Positions 32,669-41,562 of a stretch of 64,000 bases of DNA are shown here, one piece after another (within the stretch, counting starts at the first letter, position 1; every line of letters begins with the position of its first letter). The position numbers were made by a program, and so were the translations under genes. The notes beneath the pieces are model-generated. The model was given only the letters and a program-made list of their open reading frames with translations. It did no database searches and was not told the origin of the DNA. The stretch spans positions 103,730 to 167,729 of the forward strand of contig JAUQWS010000071.1 in the NCBI GenBank assembly GCA_030835025.1, in the 5' to 3' direction. The DNA comes from Ignavibacteria bacterium. Its GTDB lineage: Bacteria; Bacteroidota; Ignavibacteria; Tepidaquicellales; OLB5.

Positions 32669-34554
32669 ACGATAAGTATTTCATACTCGATTTCGACAGC
32701 ACTTTCATCAAAGTAGAAGCTCTTGATGAACTTGCCGCTATATCCCTTAATAAGGATAAAGATAAAGAAACCAAGCTTGCACAGATCAGGAAGCTTACAG
32801 AGCGGGCTATGAACGGGGAAATGTCCTTTTCCGTATCCCTTTCACAAAGGCTAAGGCTGATGAACGCGACTAAGCAGCATCTGGAAAAGCTTGTGAAAAA
32901 ACTCTCGAGTGAGGTTTCCAGATCAATTAAAACAAACAGGCATTTCTTCAGCAAAAATTCCGGTAATGTTATCATCATATCAGGCGGATTCAAAGAATAC
33001 ATATGTCCCATAACCCGTAAATTCGGCATACCGGATAGCAATGTGTATGCCAATAAACTGATTATTAACTCCAAAGGAATAATTACCGGGTTTGACAAAA
33101 AGTGCAGACTGGCCAAGCCAAACGGCAAAGTTAAGCAGCTTAAGGCTCTCAGACTAAAGGGAGAATTGATAGTGATTGGTGACGGTTATACTGATTATGA
33201 GCTTAAGAAATCCGGACTCATCAGCAGGTTCTATGCTTTTACGGAAAATGTTTCACGCAAGACTGTGACTGATGAAGCTGACCACATTGCACCGAGCTTT
33301 GATGAATTCCTTTATGACAGCAGGCTCCCGATGTCAATTTCATACCCAAAGAACAGGATAAAGGTTCTCTTGCTTGAAAATATCCATAAGAATGCAGTGA
33401 GATTATTCCGCACTGAGGGTTATTCAGTGGAATCGATCAGCAGAAGCATCGGCGAAGCGGAGCTTGCTGAAAAGATAAAAGATGTATCGATACTTGGAAT
33501 TCGTTCCAAAACAAACGTAACCGAAAAAGTTCTGGTAAATGCCAAAAAGCTGCTTGCTATTGGCGCTTTTTGCGTCGGGACAAACCAGATCGATCTTGCT
33601 GCAAGCTCCAAAAGGGGAGTGATAGTCTTCAACGCGCCATTCAGTAATACCCGCAGCGTTGTTGAGCTTGCACTTGGCGAGATTATAATGCTGATGCGCG
33701 GTATTACCGATAAGAGCAAAAGACTGCATAAAGGGGAGTGGGATAAAACCTCCGAGGGCAGCTATGAAGTGCGCGGAAAAAAACTCGGCATTATCGGGTA
33801 CGGCAAGATAGGCTCGCAGCTATCTGTACTTGCAGAAGATATGGGCATGGAAGTTTATTATTATGATAAAGTGGAAAAGCTTGCGCTTGGTAATGCAAAA
33901 AGAGCCCTTTCTCTTAAAGAGCTTCTCAAAAAATCGGATATTGTTACTCTGCATGTTGATGGAAGTCCCGATAATGTGAATATGATGGGTGAGAAGGAAT
34001 TCAGCCTGATGAAAGACGGGGTTATCTTCCTTAACTTGAGCAGGGGATTTGTTGTGGATATTGCAGCACTCAAAAATGCAGTCAGGAGCGGTAAAGTTAG
34101 GGGGGCAGCAATCGATGTATTTCCCAAAGAGCCGGAAAGCAATGATGAGAAGTTCAAAAGCCCGCTGCAAAACCTACCGAATGTAATACTCACTCCCCAC
34201 ATTGGCGGCAGTACAGATGAAGCACAGGTTAATATTGCAAATTTTGTGCCGGGCAAAGTTATTGATTTCATTAACAGCGGCAACTCTTATTACAGTGTTA
34301 ACTTCCCGAATATTCAGCTGCCTGCATTTTCCGGAGCGCACAGGCTTATACACATTCACCGTAATGTACCCGGAATACTCGCAGAGATAAATTCCGTTTT
34401 TGCACGCCACAGCATTAATATTATCGGGCAGTATTTAAAGACTGATGAGATTATCGGTTACGTAATTACCGATATAAGCCGCAAATACAATCCCAGTCTG
34501 ATCAATGAGCTGAAAGCGGTCGCATACACTGTAAGGTTCAGGATTTTGTATTAA
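32665..34554 (+). CDS. fused phosphoserine phosphatase and D-3-phosphoglycerate dehydrogenase
   Basis: 629 residues. Residues 1-210 form a HAD phosphatase: ILDFDSTFIKVEALDEL with Asp9 and Asp11, IIISGGFKEYI, and VIGDGYTDYELKKSG. From about 230 onward is a D-2-hydroxyacid dehydrogenase of the PGDH type: GAFCVGTNQIDLAAS, LGIIGYGKIGSQ for NAD, NLSRGFVVDIAAL, and LTPHIGGSTDEAQ with the catalytic His. An ACT domain closes the protein (HRNVPGILAEINSVFARHSINIIGQY). It would join the first and last steps of serine synthesis in one chain; the transaminase is not here. The only plausible start is a TTG inside the repeat flanking cassette 2. Confidence 0.9.
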   Translation: MHDKYFILDFDSTFIKVEALDELAAISLNKDKDKETKLAQIRKLTERAMNGEMSFSVSLSQRLRLMNATKQHLEKLVKKLSSEVSRSIKTNRHFFSKNSGNVIIISGGFKEYICPITRKFGIPDSNVYANKLIINSKGIITGFDKKCRLAKPNGKVKQLKALRLKGELIVIGDGYTDYELKKSGLISRFYAFTENVSRKTVTDEADHIAPSFDEFLYDSRLPMSISYPKNRIKVLLLENIHKNAVRLFRTEGYSVESISRSIGEAELAEKIKDVSILGIRSKTNVTEKVLVNAKKLLAIGAFCVGTNQIDLAASSKRGVIVFNAPFSNTRSVVELALGEIIMLMRGITDKSKRLHKGEWDKTSEGSYEVRGKKLGIIGYGKIGSQLSVLAEDMGMEVYYYDKVEKLALGNAKRALSLKELLKKSDIVTLHVDGSPDNVNMMGEKEFSLMKDGVIFLNLSRGFVVDIAALKNAVRSGKVRGAAIDVFPKEPESNDEKFKSPLQNLPNVILTPHIGGSTDEAQVNIANFVPGKVIDFINSGNSYYSVNFPNIQLPAFSGAHRLIHIHRNVPGILAEINSVFARHSINIIGQYLKTDEIIGYVITDISRKYNPSLINELKAVAYTVRFRILY

Positions 34555-34556
34555 CA

Positions 34557-34925
34557 TTACCTTACCTTTACAGGCAATTCACTTCCGATGAAGAACTGGC
34601 CGTTAATGCTTTGAATATCTACCGGTATTTTGTCACCAAAAACCGTTCTGCCGTTTACTGACTTAATGTCAACTTCAAGCTGGCGGCTTGAACTGCCGTC
34701 AATTCTTTGAATATCTATCGGTACATAACTCCCCGAAAAAGAAGAACCGTTTATCGATTTCAGGTTAACATCCTGCACGGTATCATAGGCATTCACTTCT
34801 TTTGGTGAAAAGTAAATATTTGCTGTCATCAGCATCAGGCAGAATGCAATTACCGATAATACAATTTTAGAGTATTTATCGAGGCAAACCGTAATATTGC
34901 TGCTATTTTCTGTTAAGTTAAGCAT
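34557..34925 (-). CDS. small membrane-anchored protein with four short repeats
   Basis: 122 residues. One membrane segment lies at about 20-37 (IVLSVIAFCLMLMTANIYF). The exported part then consists of four repeats of 15-18 residues following (V/I)DIxSINGxxFxGxxxPV, at about 53-70, 71-85, 86-102 and 103-119. Each looks like two short strands, so a small beta-roll is plausible. I do not recognise the family. It converges on the serine fusion gene with 2 bases between the stop codons. Confidence 0.6.
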   Translation of the reverse strand: MLNLTENSSNITVCLDKYSKIVLSVIAFCLMLMTANIYFSPKEVNAYDTVQDVNLKSINGSSFSGSYVPIDIQRIDGSSSRQLEVDIKSVNGRTVFGDKIPVDIQSINGQFFIGSELPVKVR

Positions 34926-34970
34926 TTTCAGGGTATTCCTTTCCTGTTTATTAGAGATTGTTTTATTTAG

Positions 34971-34978
34971 TATATTTG
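34971..34978 (+). promoter_or_regulatory. -7 element TATATTTG, possible promoter of the CNNM gene
   Basis: An exact TAnnTTTG match 92 bases before the ATG at 35071, in an AT-rich divergent gap. The -33 element is not clear. Confidence 0.35.
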
Positions 34979-35070
34979 TTATATTTACCTGTAAAATAGG
35001 GTTTTTGTTTCATTAAATAAAGAAAAAGCCTGATTTTTATGCCGAAGACAGGGATAAACTACTAATAAAT

Positions 35071-36369
35071 ATGCTGATTGAAAGTATACTTTTTGAGATC
35101 ATTGTTGTAATTATACTTGTCTTTGCAAACGCTTTTTTTGTGGCAGCAGAGTTTGCCATCGTTAAAGTACGTACAACCCAAATACAGCCCCTTGCAGAAA
35201 AACAGAAGAAGGCAAAAGTTGCCCTCAAAGTCATATCTCATCTTGATGAATACTTATCTGCCACTCAGCTCGGTATTACCATCACTTCACTTGGATTGGG
35301 GTGGATCGGCGAACCGGTAACCGCAAAAATACTTGAGCCGGTGTTTCATCTGTTCGGAATCACAAATCCCGCGGTTTCCCATACGATTTCACTGACTGTC
35401 GGGTTCATTATAATTACCATGCTTCATATTGTGTTGGGCGAGCTGGCTCCAAAATCAATGGCAATAAGATTTTCCAAAGCAACCACGCTGTTTGTGGCCC
35501 TTCCGCTGCAGTTATTCTACGTTATTTTTAAACCAGCAATTTGGGTGCTGAATAATCTTGCAAACCTTATTCTAAGAGCTATTGGCATTCAGCCTGTAAC
35601 TGAATCCGAAAGATTCCACTCAGAAGAAGAGCTCCGTCTGCTTATAACAGAAGGAAGGAAATCCGGAGCTATTGACCAGACTGAACACCAGCTTATAGAA
35701 AAGATATTTGAATTTAACGATAAGATGGTGAAGGAGATCATGGTTCCGAGGAATCTTATGATAGCTCTTGATATTGATGATTCACGTGAGAAGATATTCC
35801 AGGCAGTTACCGAGGAAGGATTTTCGCGTCTTCCTGTCTATAAAGACAAGATAGATAATATCATAGGTGTCATATACACCAAAGACCTCATATCAGCTGC
35901 AGAGCACAGGGAGCTGATCGCACTGCAGGATATAATCCGCCCGGCATATTTTGTTTCTGATACCAAACAGATAGGCAATCTTCTGAAAGAAATGCAGCGA
36001 AATAAAGTGCATATGGCTATCGTAGTTGATGAATACGGCGGAGTTGAAGGACTGGTAACGATTGAAGATATAATTGAAGAAATTGTAGGTGAGATACAGG
36101 ATGAGTACGACGTTGAGATGCAGGAAGTACAGAATGAAAAAAGCGGTGTTTACCTTGTTAACCCGATAATTTCAATAGATAATTTTAACAAGCGATTCAA
36201 ATCAAACATCCCAGATGACCCGGATTATCAGACCTTAAGCGGATTTCTTCAGAAAGTAACCGGGCACATACCCGAAATATACGAAAGAATTGACCATAAA
36301 GGCTTGAGTTATGTTGTTACAAAGAAAGCCGGGAATACTATTCTTCAGGTGCGGGTCCAGAAGATCTGA
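35071..36369 (+). CDS. CNNM/CorC-type membrane protein (hemolysin family)
   Basis: 432 residues. A DUF21/CNNM transmembrane region spans about 1-195 (NAFFVAAEFAIVKVRTTQIQ, LSATQLGITITSLGLGWIGEP, HIVLGELAPKSMAIRF). Two CBS domains follow (VKEIMVPRNLMIALDID and DIIRPAYFVSDTKQIGNLL, with MAIVVDEYGGVEGLVTIEDIIEEIVGEI). The protein ends in a CorC_HlyC transporter-associated domain. Homologues handle Mg2+ or other divalent cations, or sodium-coupled efflux; 'hemolysin' is historical. It is separately transcribed and its end faces the polysaccharide locus. Confidence 0.9.
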   Translation: MLIESILFEIIVVIILVFANAFFVAAEFAIVKVRTTQIQPLAEKQKKAKVALKVISHLDEYLSATQLGITITSLGLGWIGEPVTAKILEPVFHLFGITNPAVSHTISLTVGFIIITMLHIVLGELAPKSMAIRFSKATTLFVALPLQLFYVIFKPAIWVLNNLANLILRAIGIQPVTESERFHSEEELRLLITEGRKSGAIDQTEHQLIEKIFEFNDKMVKEIMVPRNLMIALDIDDSREKIFQAVTEEGFSRLPVYKDKIDNIIGVIYTKDLISAAEHRELIALQDIIRPAYFVSDTKQIGNLLKEMQRNKVHMAIVVDEYGGVEGLVTIEDIIEEIVGEIQDEYDVEMQEVQNEKSGVYLVNPIISIDNFNKRFKSNIPDDPDYQTLSGFLQKVTGHIPEIYERIDHKGLSYVVTKKAGNTILQVRVQKI

Positions 36370-36374
36370 TTTCT

Positions 36375-36396
36375 TTGTTCTCATTACGGTGAACAA
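36375..36396. terminator. weak hairpin between convergent genes
   Basis: TTGTTC / GAACAA with a 10-base loop lies between the CNNM gene (plus) and the last gene of the polysaccharide locus (minus). Without a T-run the terminator call is tentative. Confidence 0.3.
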
Positions 36397-36399
36397 GCC

Positions 36400-37848
36400 T
36401 CACTCTGCATCGCCTTCCTTTGATTTCTTCAATTTACTGACAAGGGTTTTGAACTCAACGCTGCTACTATAACTGTAATAAATAAATAATGCGGAAAAAA
36501 TAAAATATATTATTGAAACAAATATCCTGAACAAAATACTAAGATCAAGATAATAGGAGACCAGAATAATTGCAATTGTAGGGAGTATCATTATGAGTAT
36601 CCTTCCGAATCTAAAATCTATCCAATAGTACTTCTGAGAAATCAGATATGTCAGCAGGAAGATCAGGAAGTTTGCAAACATGATGCAGAAAGCAGCCCCA
36701 ACCGCACCGTACCATGGAGTTAAAACAAAATTCAGGCCAATGTTCACTATTGCACTTACAATAGTAATCCAAATAGTATGCTGAAGCTTTTTGGTTAGGT
36801 TTATTCCGATGGATATTAAGAAATACCCATTTGAAAAGAACACACTAGCGCATAAGAACGGTACTACAGCTTTTGCCGAATAGAAATCAGGCTGTGTAAA
36901 TACCTTCAATATGTCTATTGCGAACATTGAGATTCCGAAGATCATTATTGCGCTGACGTAACAGAAAAGCTGAAAGACTTTTGAATAGATCTGCTTCGCA
37001 TTTTGTTCATATTGTATATCCAATGCATAAGGTCCCCAGGCCATTTGCAGTGCACCGCCCACAATTCCTATAATGCTCCCCAGTTTAGCACCAACAGCAT
37101 AGATCCCCACAGAAGATAAGCTTGCATAATGTGCAAGGAAATATCTGTCAGTTGAATTAAGTACCCAGACGGCAACTCCTGTCCCAATAAGCGGGAACCC
37201 GTATGATAAGATGCGTTTGATCCATATACCTGAATATCCGAAACCGTATCTTTTGAAAACATAGATAATGGTATAGATAAAAACTAATCCGTATGAAATA
37301 GCCTGTGCCAATAAGGCTCCATAGACTCCCTGTTTAAGAATGAGGACAAAATAAATGGTAAGCAGTATGCTCACAAGTATGCTTATTGTAGAGGCAATGG
37401 TATACAGCCATACTCTGAATTCCAGTCTCAACAGGTTAAATAAAAAAGAATGAAGCGCCTGGAAAAGTATGGTGATGCCTGTGATAACAACAAATAAACT
37501 AAGGTCCTTTCCGAAGAGAATCTGAGAAATATAGGGGGCACCCAAGAGAATAATCAAAAAACCTGTTACCGAGAAGAATATCCTTGTATATAAAGAAGAA
37601 ATTATGATTACAGGTCTTTCATCTGCGTGTTCTTTTCTGAAGTAATAGTATCCCACTGATGTATCAGTTCCGGATAAGATCAGGAAAGTGCTTACAATTA
37701 CTATAGTGCCTAACAGGTCAAGAATTCCATAGTCCTCGGGTGAAAGTACTGCTGTATATAAAGGCAAAAGGAATAAAGAAATGGATTTACTGATATATCC
37801 GCTTAAACCGTAAACAAAGGATTCCTTAGCCAGCCGTTTGAGGCTCAT
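36400..37848 (-). CDS. Wzx-type polysaccharide flippase (MOP/MATE-like)
   Basis: 482 residues with about 14 membrane segments. The opening MSLKRLAKESFVYGLSGYISKSISLFLLPLYTAVLSPEDYGILDLL is the signature of O-antigen/polysaccharide flippases. It should carry lipid-linked glycan repeat units across the inner membrane. It is the last gene of the minus-strand polysaccharide locus and overlaps the upstream glycosyltransferase stop by 4 bases (ATGA-type). Confidence 0.9.
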   Translation of the reverse strand: MSLKRLAKESFVYGLSGYISKSISLFLLPLYTAVLSPEDYGILDLLGTIVIVSTFLILSGTDTSVGYYYFRKEHADERPVIIISSLYTRIFFSVTGFLIILLGAPYISQILFGKDLSLFVVITGITILFQALHSFLFNLLRLEFRVWLYTIASTISILVSILLTIYFVLILKQGVYGALLAQAISYGLVFIYTIIYVFKRYGFGYSGIWIKRILSYGFPLIGTGVAVWVLNSTDRYFLAHYASLSSVGIYAVGAKLGSIIGIVGGALQMAWGPYALDIQYEQNAKQIYSKVFQLFCYVSAIMIFGISMFAIDILKVFTQPDFYSAKAVVPFLCASVFFSNGYFLISIGINLTKKLQHTIWITIVSAIVNIGLNFVLTPWYGAVGAAFCIMFANFLIFLLTYLISQKYYWIDFRFGRILIMILPTIAIILVSYYLDLSILFRIFVSIIYFIFSALFIYYSYSSSVEFKTLVSKLKKSKEGDAE

Positions 37849-38885
37849 TTATTTTCACCTACAGTTAATTTTAATATATCATATGAATTCCTGACATAAT
37901 CATGATATTTCTCAGCGAATGCTCTTCCTTTTTTGCCATATTCAGGTAGCTTTTCTTTCTCAAGAATGAGCTTTTTTAATCCTTCAGTCAGGTTATCAGG
38001 GTTCAGATTGATAATCGGATTATCAGGAAGGTAGTTATATAACTCGTCACGCAAATAACAAACAGTTGTTTTTCCCAGCGCCATTGCCTCTATACTTATT
38101 AAACCGTACCAGCCGGTCACCATCTGGTCTATTAGTATATCGGCATTCTTGATAGAGGTTATTGTTTCGCTATGGGACTTGTTCTTCAAAAGTTCAAAAT
38201 CAAATTCAATTCCCGAATCCTTAAGGTCATTAATCGCTTTTAGAACATAGTTAGTACCTTTAATACCGTCATCACTTGGTGCATGAAGGATCTTTATTCT
38301 TTTCCCTGGTTTAATCGAGTAATCGGGGGTGTACTTATCCAGTTCAAGCAGTAGATACAGATAATGGTATTTTCCGTTTAGTATCATAGCATCAAAGGGG
38401 TGTGAAAATGAAGCATCAATAGCTTCCTGTATCTTCTTAGCTTCATTTTTTTTTATTTCCATAATGCAGCCAACCATATTCTGGTAAGAGTCACTGCAAT
38501 TCCTGCAAACGGTATATTTAGATTCGCTGTTAAGGTAAAAATCCTTATCTCTTATGTCACAGCCTACATAGATCATAGCGGTTTTTTTTCCCAGTTTACG
38601 GAGTATTTTAAGGTCTCCTTTTCTGGAAAGCATTGTGGTCCTGGTATTGAAAATGAACACATCATATAGCAAGGTATGTTTTATGAAATAATAGTATTTG
38701 ATCAATCGGTTAATAAAACCCGGTTTATTTCCCCAAAAGTACAGCTTTTTGTGGTACGGGTAAGAAAAAATATGATCATCAATTACAACTGAATCGGCTT
38801 TGATACCGTTTTTTCTCAATCCTTCGGCGATCTTGTAAGCTATTCCCCCTGTATTACTATATCCGCAAAAAACTCTAACCTTCAT
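37845..38885 (-). CDS. glycosyltransferase (GT4-like) with Cys cluster
   Basis: 346 residues from the ATG at 38885. The N-terminus MKVRVFCGYSNTGGIAYKIAEGL is followed later by IKILHAPSDDGIKGTNYVLKAI and the donor-site pattern TGWYGLISIEAMALGKTTVCYL, as in GT-B retaining transferases. An unusual segment, YVGCDIRDKD...VCRNCSDSYQNMVGC, near residues 110-140 holds four Cys that could bind metal. A TTG three codons upstream is possible but would overlap the preceding gene. Sugar specificity is not predictable. Confidence 0.75.
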   Translation of the reverse strand: MKVRVFCGYSNTGGIAYKIAEGLRKNGIKADSVVIDDHIFSYPYHKKLYFWGNKPGFINRLIKYYYFIKHTLLYDVFIFNTRTTMLSRKGDLKILRKLGKKTAMIYVGCDIRDKDFYLNSESKYTVCRNCSDSYQNMVGCIMEIKKNEAKKIQEAIDASFSHPFDAMILNGKYHYLYLLLELDKYTPDYSIKPGKRIKILHAPSDDGIKGTNYVLKAINDLKDSGIEFDFELLKNKSHSETITSIKNADILIDQMVTGWYGLISIEAMALGKTTVCYLRDELYNYLPDNPIINLNPDNLTEGLKKLILEKEKLPEYGKKGRAFAEKYHDYVRNSYDILKLTVGENK

Positions 38886-38890
38886 CAGGG

Positions 38891-39628
38891 TCAAATTTTT
38901 TGAAGTTTAAAGAAAACGGCTTTACCGTAAGGCTTCATAAAGCTTTTTCCCAGTATTATATCAAGAAGCGGGAGAGTAAATCCAAAATGCAGGTATTCTT
39001 TGGTTATTCTTTTCAAAAGCTTAAGTATTTTCAGATCAAACTGCGTTGAGATTATTTTCGTTATTCTAAATCCATATTTATTCGAATAATCATTAATTTC
39101 ATCAAAATCAATTAAACAGCAGTAATCATTAATTATTCCATCAGGATTTGAAAAAATAATCTCTTTGCTCACCCCGTAATCGCCATAAAGATAAGCTTTT
39201 TTTGAGGGTATGCTAAAAACAAAGTTTCCGTCTTTTTTCAGGACGCGGGAAGCTTCCTTGAAAACATCTTCCCTGTCATTTTTCTTAATGACATGAACAA
39301 GCATATCTATGCTTAAGATGGTTTCGATACTGTTTTCTTCAAAAGACAAGTTTTGTGCAGGATTGTTGAATGTGACATACCCTTTTGCTTTGGCTTTCTC
39401 CAGTCTTTCCTTAGAGATATCAATACCGTAAACAACTTCATAATTTTTACTTTTTATGATGTTCCAATATGTACCTCCGGCACAGCCAAGTTCAGCGATT
39501 ATTCCACCCTTTGAAACCGGAAGGAGTTTTAGAACAGCTTTTTCATGAGAATACCTGTGGTAAGAGTTATAAATGTAGCTATCGCCGTAATCTAAATATG
39601 TGGTGCCTATTTTAGCTTCAAAATCCAA
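38891..39628 (-). CDS. class I SAM-dependent methyltransferase
   Basis: 245 residues. SAM motif I is GGIIAELGCAGGTYWNII at about 38-55, followed by VVYGIDISKERLEKAK and TILSIDMLVHVIKKNDREDVFKEASRVLKKDGNFVFSIP, the motifs of Methyltransf_11/25. In a polysaccharide locus it probably methylates a sugar hydroxyl or an amino-sugar substituent. The start is TTG (no ATG is near); the stop is 5 bases before the glycosyltransferase ATG. Confidence 0.75.
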   Translation of the reverse strand: MDFEAKIGTTYLDYGDSYIYNSYHRYSHEKAVLKLLPVSKGGIIAELGCAGGTYWNIIKSKNYEVVYGIDISKERLEKAKAKGYVTFNNPAQNLSFEENSIETILSIDMLVHVIKKNDREDVFKEASRVLKKDGNFVFSIPSKKAYLYGDYGVSKEIIFSNPDGIINDYCCLIDFDEINDYSNKYGFRITKIISTQFDLKILKLLKRITKEYLHFGFTLPLLDIILGKSFMKPYGKAVFFKLQKI

Positions 39629-39759
39629 TTTAACTCCGGTAATGCTCCTGTATCTAATATATTAATTCTGTATCTTTTTGAAGTCTTTTCATTTGTAACC
39701 GGTAATTCTAAACTTACGAATTGTTCAAAATTAATGATAAATTATCAAAGATGTATTCA

Positions 39760-40473
39760 TCAAATGCTGTTTTGAAGGCAGAGATAAGCTATTTCTTTCA
39801 AATTGTGGGTTTGTACTTTTTTACTCTTGCAGTGTTTTAACAGGTTAATAAATAAATCTCTGGTGCCGGGGACTTCACTATTGCGGTAACTTAGAAGTTT
39901 CTTGTGGTCATTCATGAATTTCTTTGCTTCATTATACCTGTATTTGTTTTCAGTGTTAAGATAAATATGAATAGGGTGGAAATCAAAGATCAGCAGTCCT
40001 TCAGAACTGATATCTATTCTGCTGTCATCAAATGAATACCCGTATGCCCAGTGCACATCGTCCTCCCAGTTGTATGGAATTCTTACCAAACTGTTCCAAA
40101 GCTTAAATGCCCGGAGACCTGTTTGATAAGGTAGAAGGTTATTTGAGTCATATAACAGCTTCTTTTCGCTGAATTTCTGTAACAAAGCAACATTTTGAAA
40201 CAATGTGTGACATCTGACTCCCTGCGCATCCGGATGAATATCAAGAATCTCATCAAGTATATCATCAATTGATTTGCCCGAATCACCGTTAAATACCGGC
40301 GTGAAATCAGGATGGATGCCGATCTCAAACAACTTCTTGCTGCATTTTGAAAGCAATAATGAATGATGTGTCGAGAAAATTGTACACTTAACACCAAAAA
40401 GCTCAAACAAATTCAACGTGTCTTCAATAATCTCCTCGGATGCCCAGTCAATATCGCATGTGAATGCTATCAA
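39760..40473 (-). CDS. WbmS-like polysaccharide deacetylase-fold protein (copy 1)
   Basis: 237 residues, closely similar to the gene at 45223-45936. Shared segments are (S/C)DIDWA-EEIIEDTL-LF, VKCT-FSTHHS, HPDAQGVR, IRIPYNWEDDVHWAYG and LLIFDFHPIHIYLN. The N-terminal DIDW and the His-rich motifs fit a NodB-type TIM barrel. WbmS-like proteins occur in Bordetella O-antigen loci and are presumed sugar N-deacetylases. The start is TTG. Gaps of 131 and 255 bases flank it, so it may have its own promoter. Confidence 0.7.
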   Translation of the reverse strand: MIAFTCDIDWASEEIIEDTLNLFELFGVKCTIFSTHHSLLLSKCSKKLFEIGIHPDFTPVFNGDSGKSIDDILDEILDIHPDAQGVRCHTLFQNVALLQKFSEKKLLYDSNNLLPYQTGLRAFKLWNSLVRIPYNWEDDVHWAYGYSFDDSRIDISSEGLLIFDFHPIHIYLNTENKYRYNEAKKFMNDHKKLLSYRNSEVPGTRDLFINLLKHCKSKKVQTHNLKEIAYLCLQNSI

Positions 40474-40728
40474 TAGAATTCTTTCCGATCTATACTATTG
40501 TTTTAGAGTAAATTACAAATATTTTGAGAAAATTATAAGGATATAATTATATACAGCTTATGATATAGTTACCCGGCAATATTGATCCATTTTTGAACTT
40601 GCATGGTGTAATTCAAATTATTTGTTCAGGGAGTTTCACTCAATATCCAAACGGAAAATAAATATTCGCTTCATTTTGATCTGAACCAGTTTATAATAAG
40701 CCGCTGAATAGAGGTGAATGCTCACTTT

Positions 40729-41433
40729 CTATTCCATTCTGTATTCTTTAAGGATTTTCATGATCCCTTCAGCTCCGATATTAAACAATGGGTCAACAAA
40801 ACAGAGCCCGTTTTGAAATTGTTTGCCTTTCTGTTTGTAAGGATTATCATTCAAATAAGAATACATATCCTGGTAGATAAGTCTGATTCCGTTGCTTTCA
40901 AAATGCGCCTTATCCTGGTATGCACTTGCAGCAGCGCCGCTTATGTATTCATCCCCATTAAAGTGTTTAATAATATTGATAACGGATTCTTCTTTCTTAC
41001 CCGGTATGTGATAATTGCTGGTGCGGACTATCGTTCTTGAAATGCCAAGCAATTTTAATATGTCATCCAGAATTTGGAGATTCAGTTCGGTTAGATTGTT
41101 AATATATTTTGTCCTGAAAATAGTGTACTCTATAAACTCAATATTTTCTTTAAATAAAGAGTGATTTCTGTAATTATTGAATATTTTATAAACGTGTTTG
41201 TTTCTCCAGTTTTCATTATTGATCTTAAGGTTTATTATTTTTTCGAAATCACTGTGGCTTTCCAAAGGAATATCAAGATACGATTCCGAATCTAATTTTG
41301 CTCTGCGGGTGAAATCTTTTTTTTCAAATTCACTGGAATCGTTTATGACAAAGACATCACAGCTGTATACCTTGTGTAAAAAGCCCAGCCAGGGCAAATA
41401 ATACGGTTGGTGAATTGCAATTTTTCTGGCCAT
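40729..41433 (-). CDS. WbqC-family protein (copy 1)
   Basis: 234 residues. The WbqC signature IAIHQPYYLPWLGFLHKVYSCDVFVINDSSEF opens the protein, with RRAKLDSESYLDIPL after it. YISGAAASAYQDKAHFESNGIRL and PLFNIGAEGIMKIL lie near the end. WbqC proteins occur in O-antigen loci; their activity is not established, with an acyl- or amino-transfer role to sugars proposed. It pairs with a second, diverged copy just upstream in the transcript (41563-42264). Confidence 0.85.
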   Translation of the reverse strand: MARKIAIHQPYYLPWLGFLHKVYSCDVFVINDSSEFEKKDFTRRAKLDSESYLDIPLESHSDFEKIINLKINNENWRNKHVYKIFNNYRNHSLFKENIEFIEYTIFRTKYINNLTELNLQILDDILKLLGISRTIVRTSNYHIPGKKEESVINIIKHFNGDEYISGAAASAYQDKAHFESNGIRLIYQDMYSYLNDNPYKQKGKQFQNGLCFVDPLFNIGAEGIMKILKEYRME

Positions 41434-41562
41434 TTTGTAATTGGTTTTATTTTCTCTAAAAAGGGAAAAATATAATTTGTTTTGAAAGTGAGACTGTCCA
41501 CAACAGCCTTGTTAGTATTTCAATGAACATCAGGTGAAATCGACAAACATACTGCGTAAACT

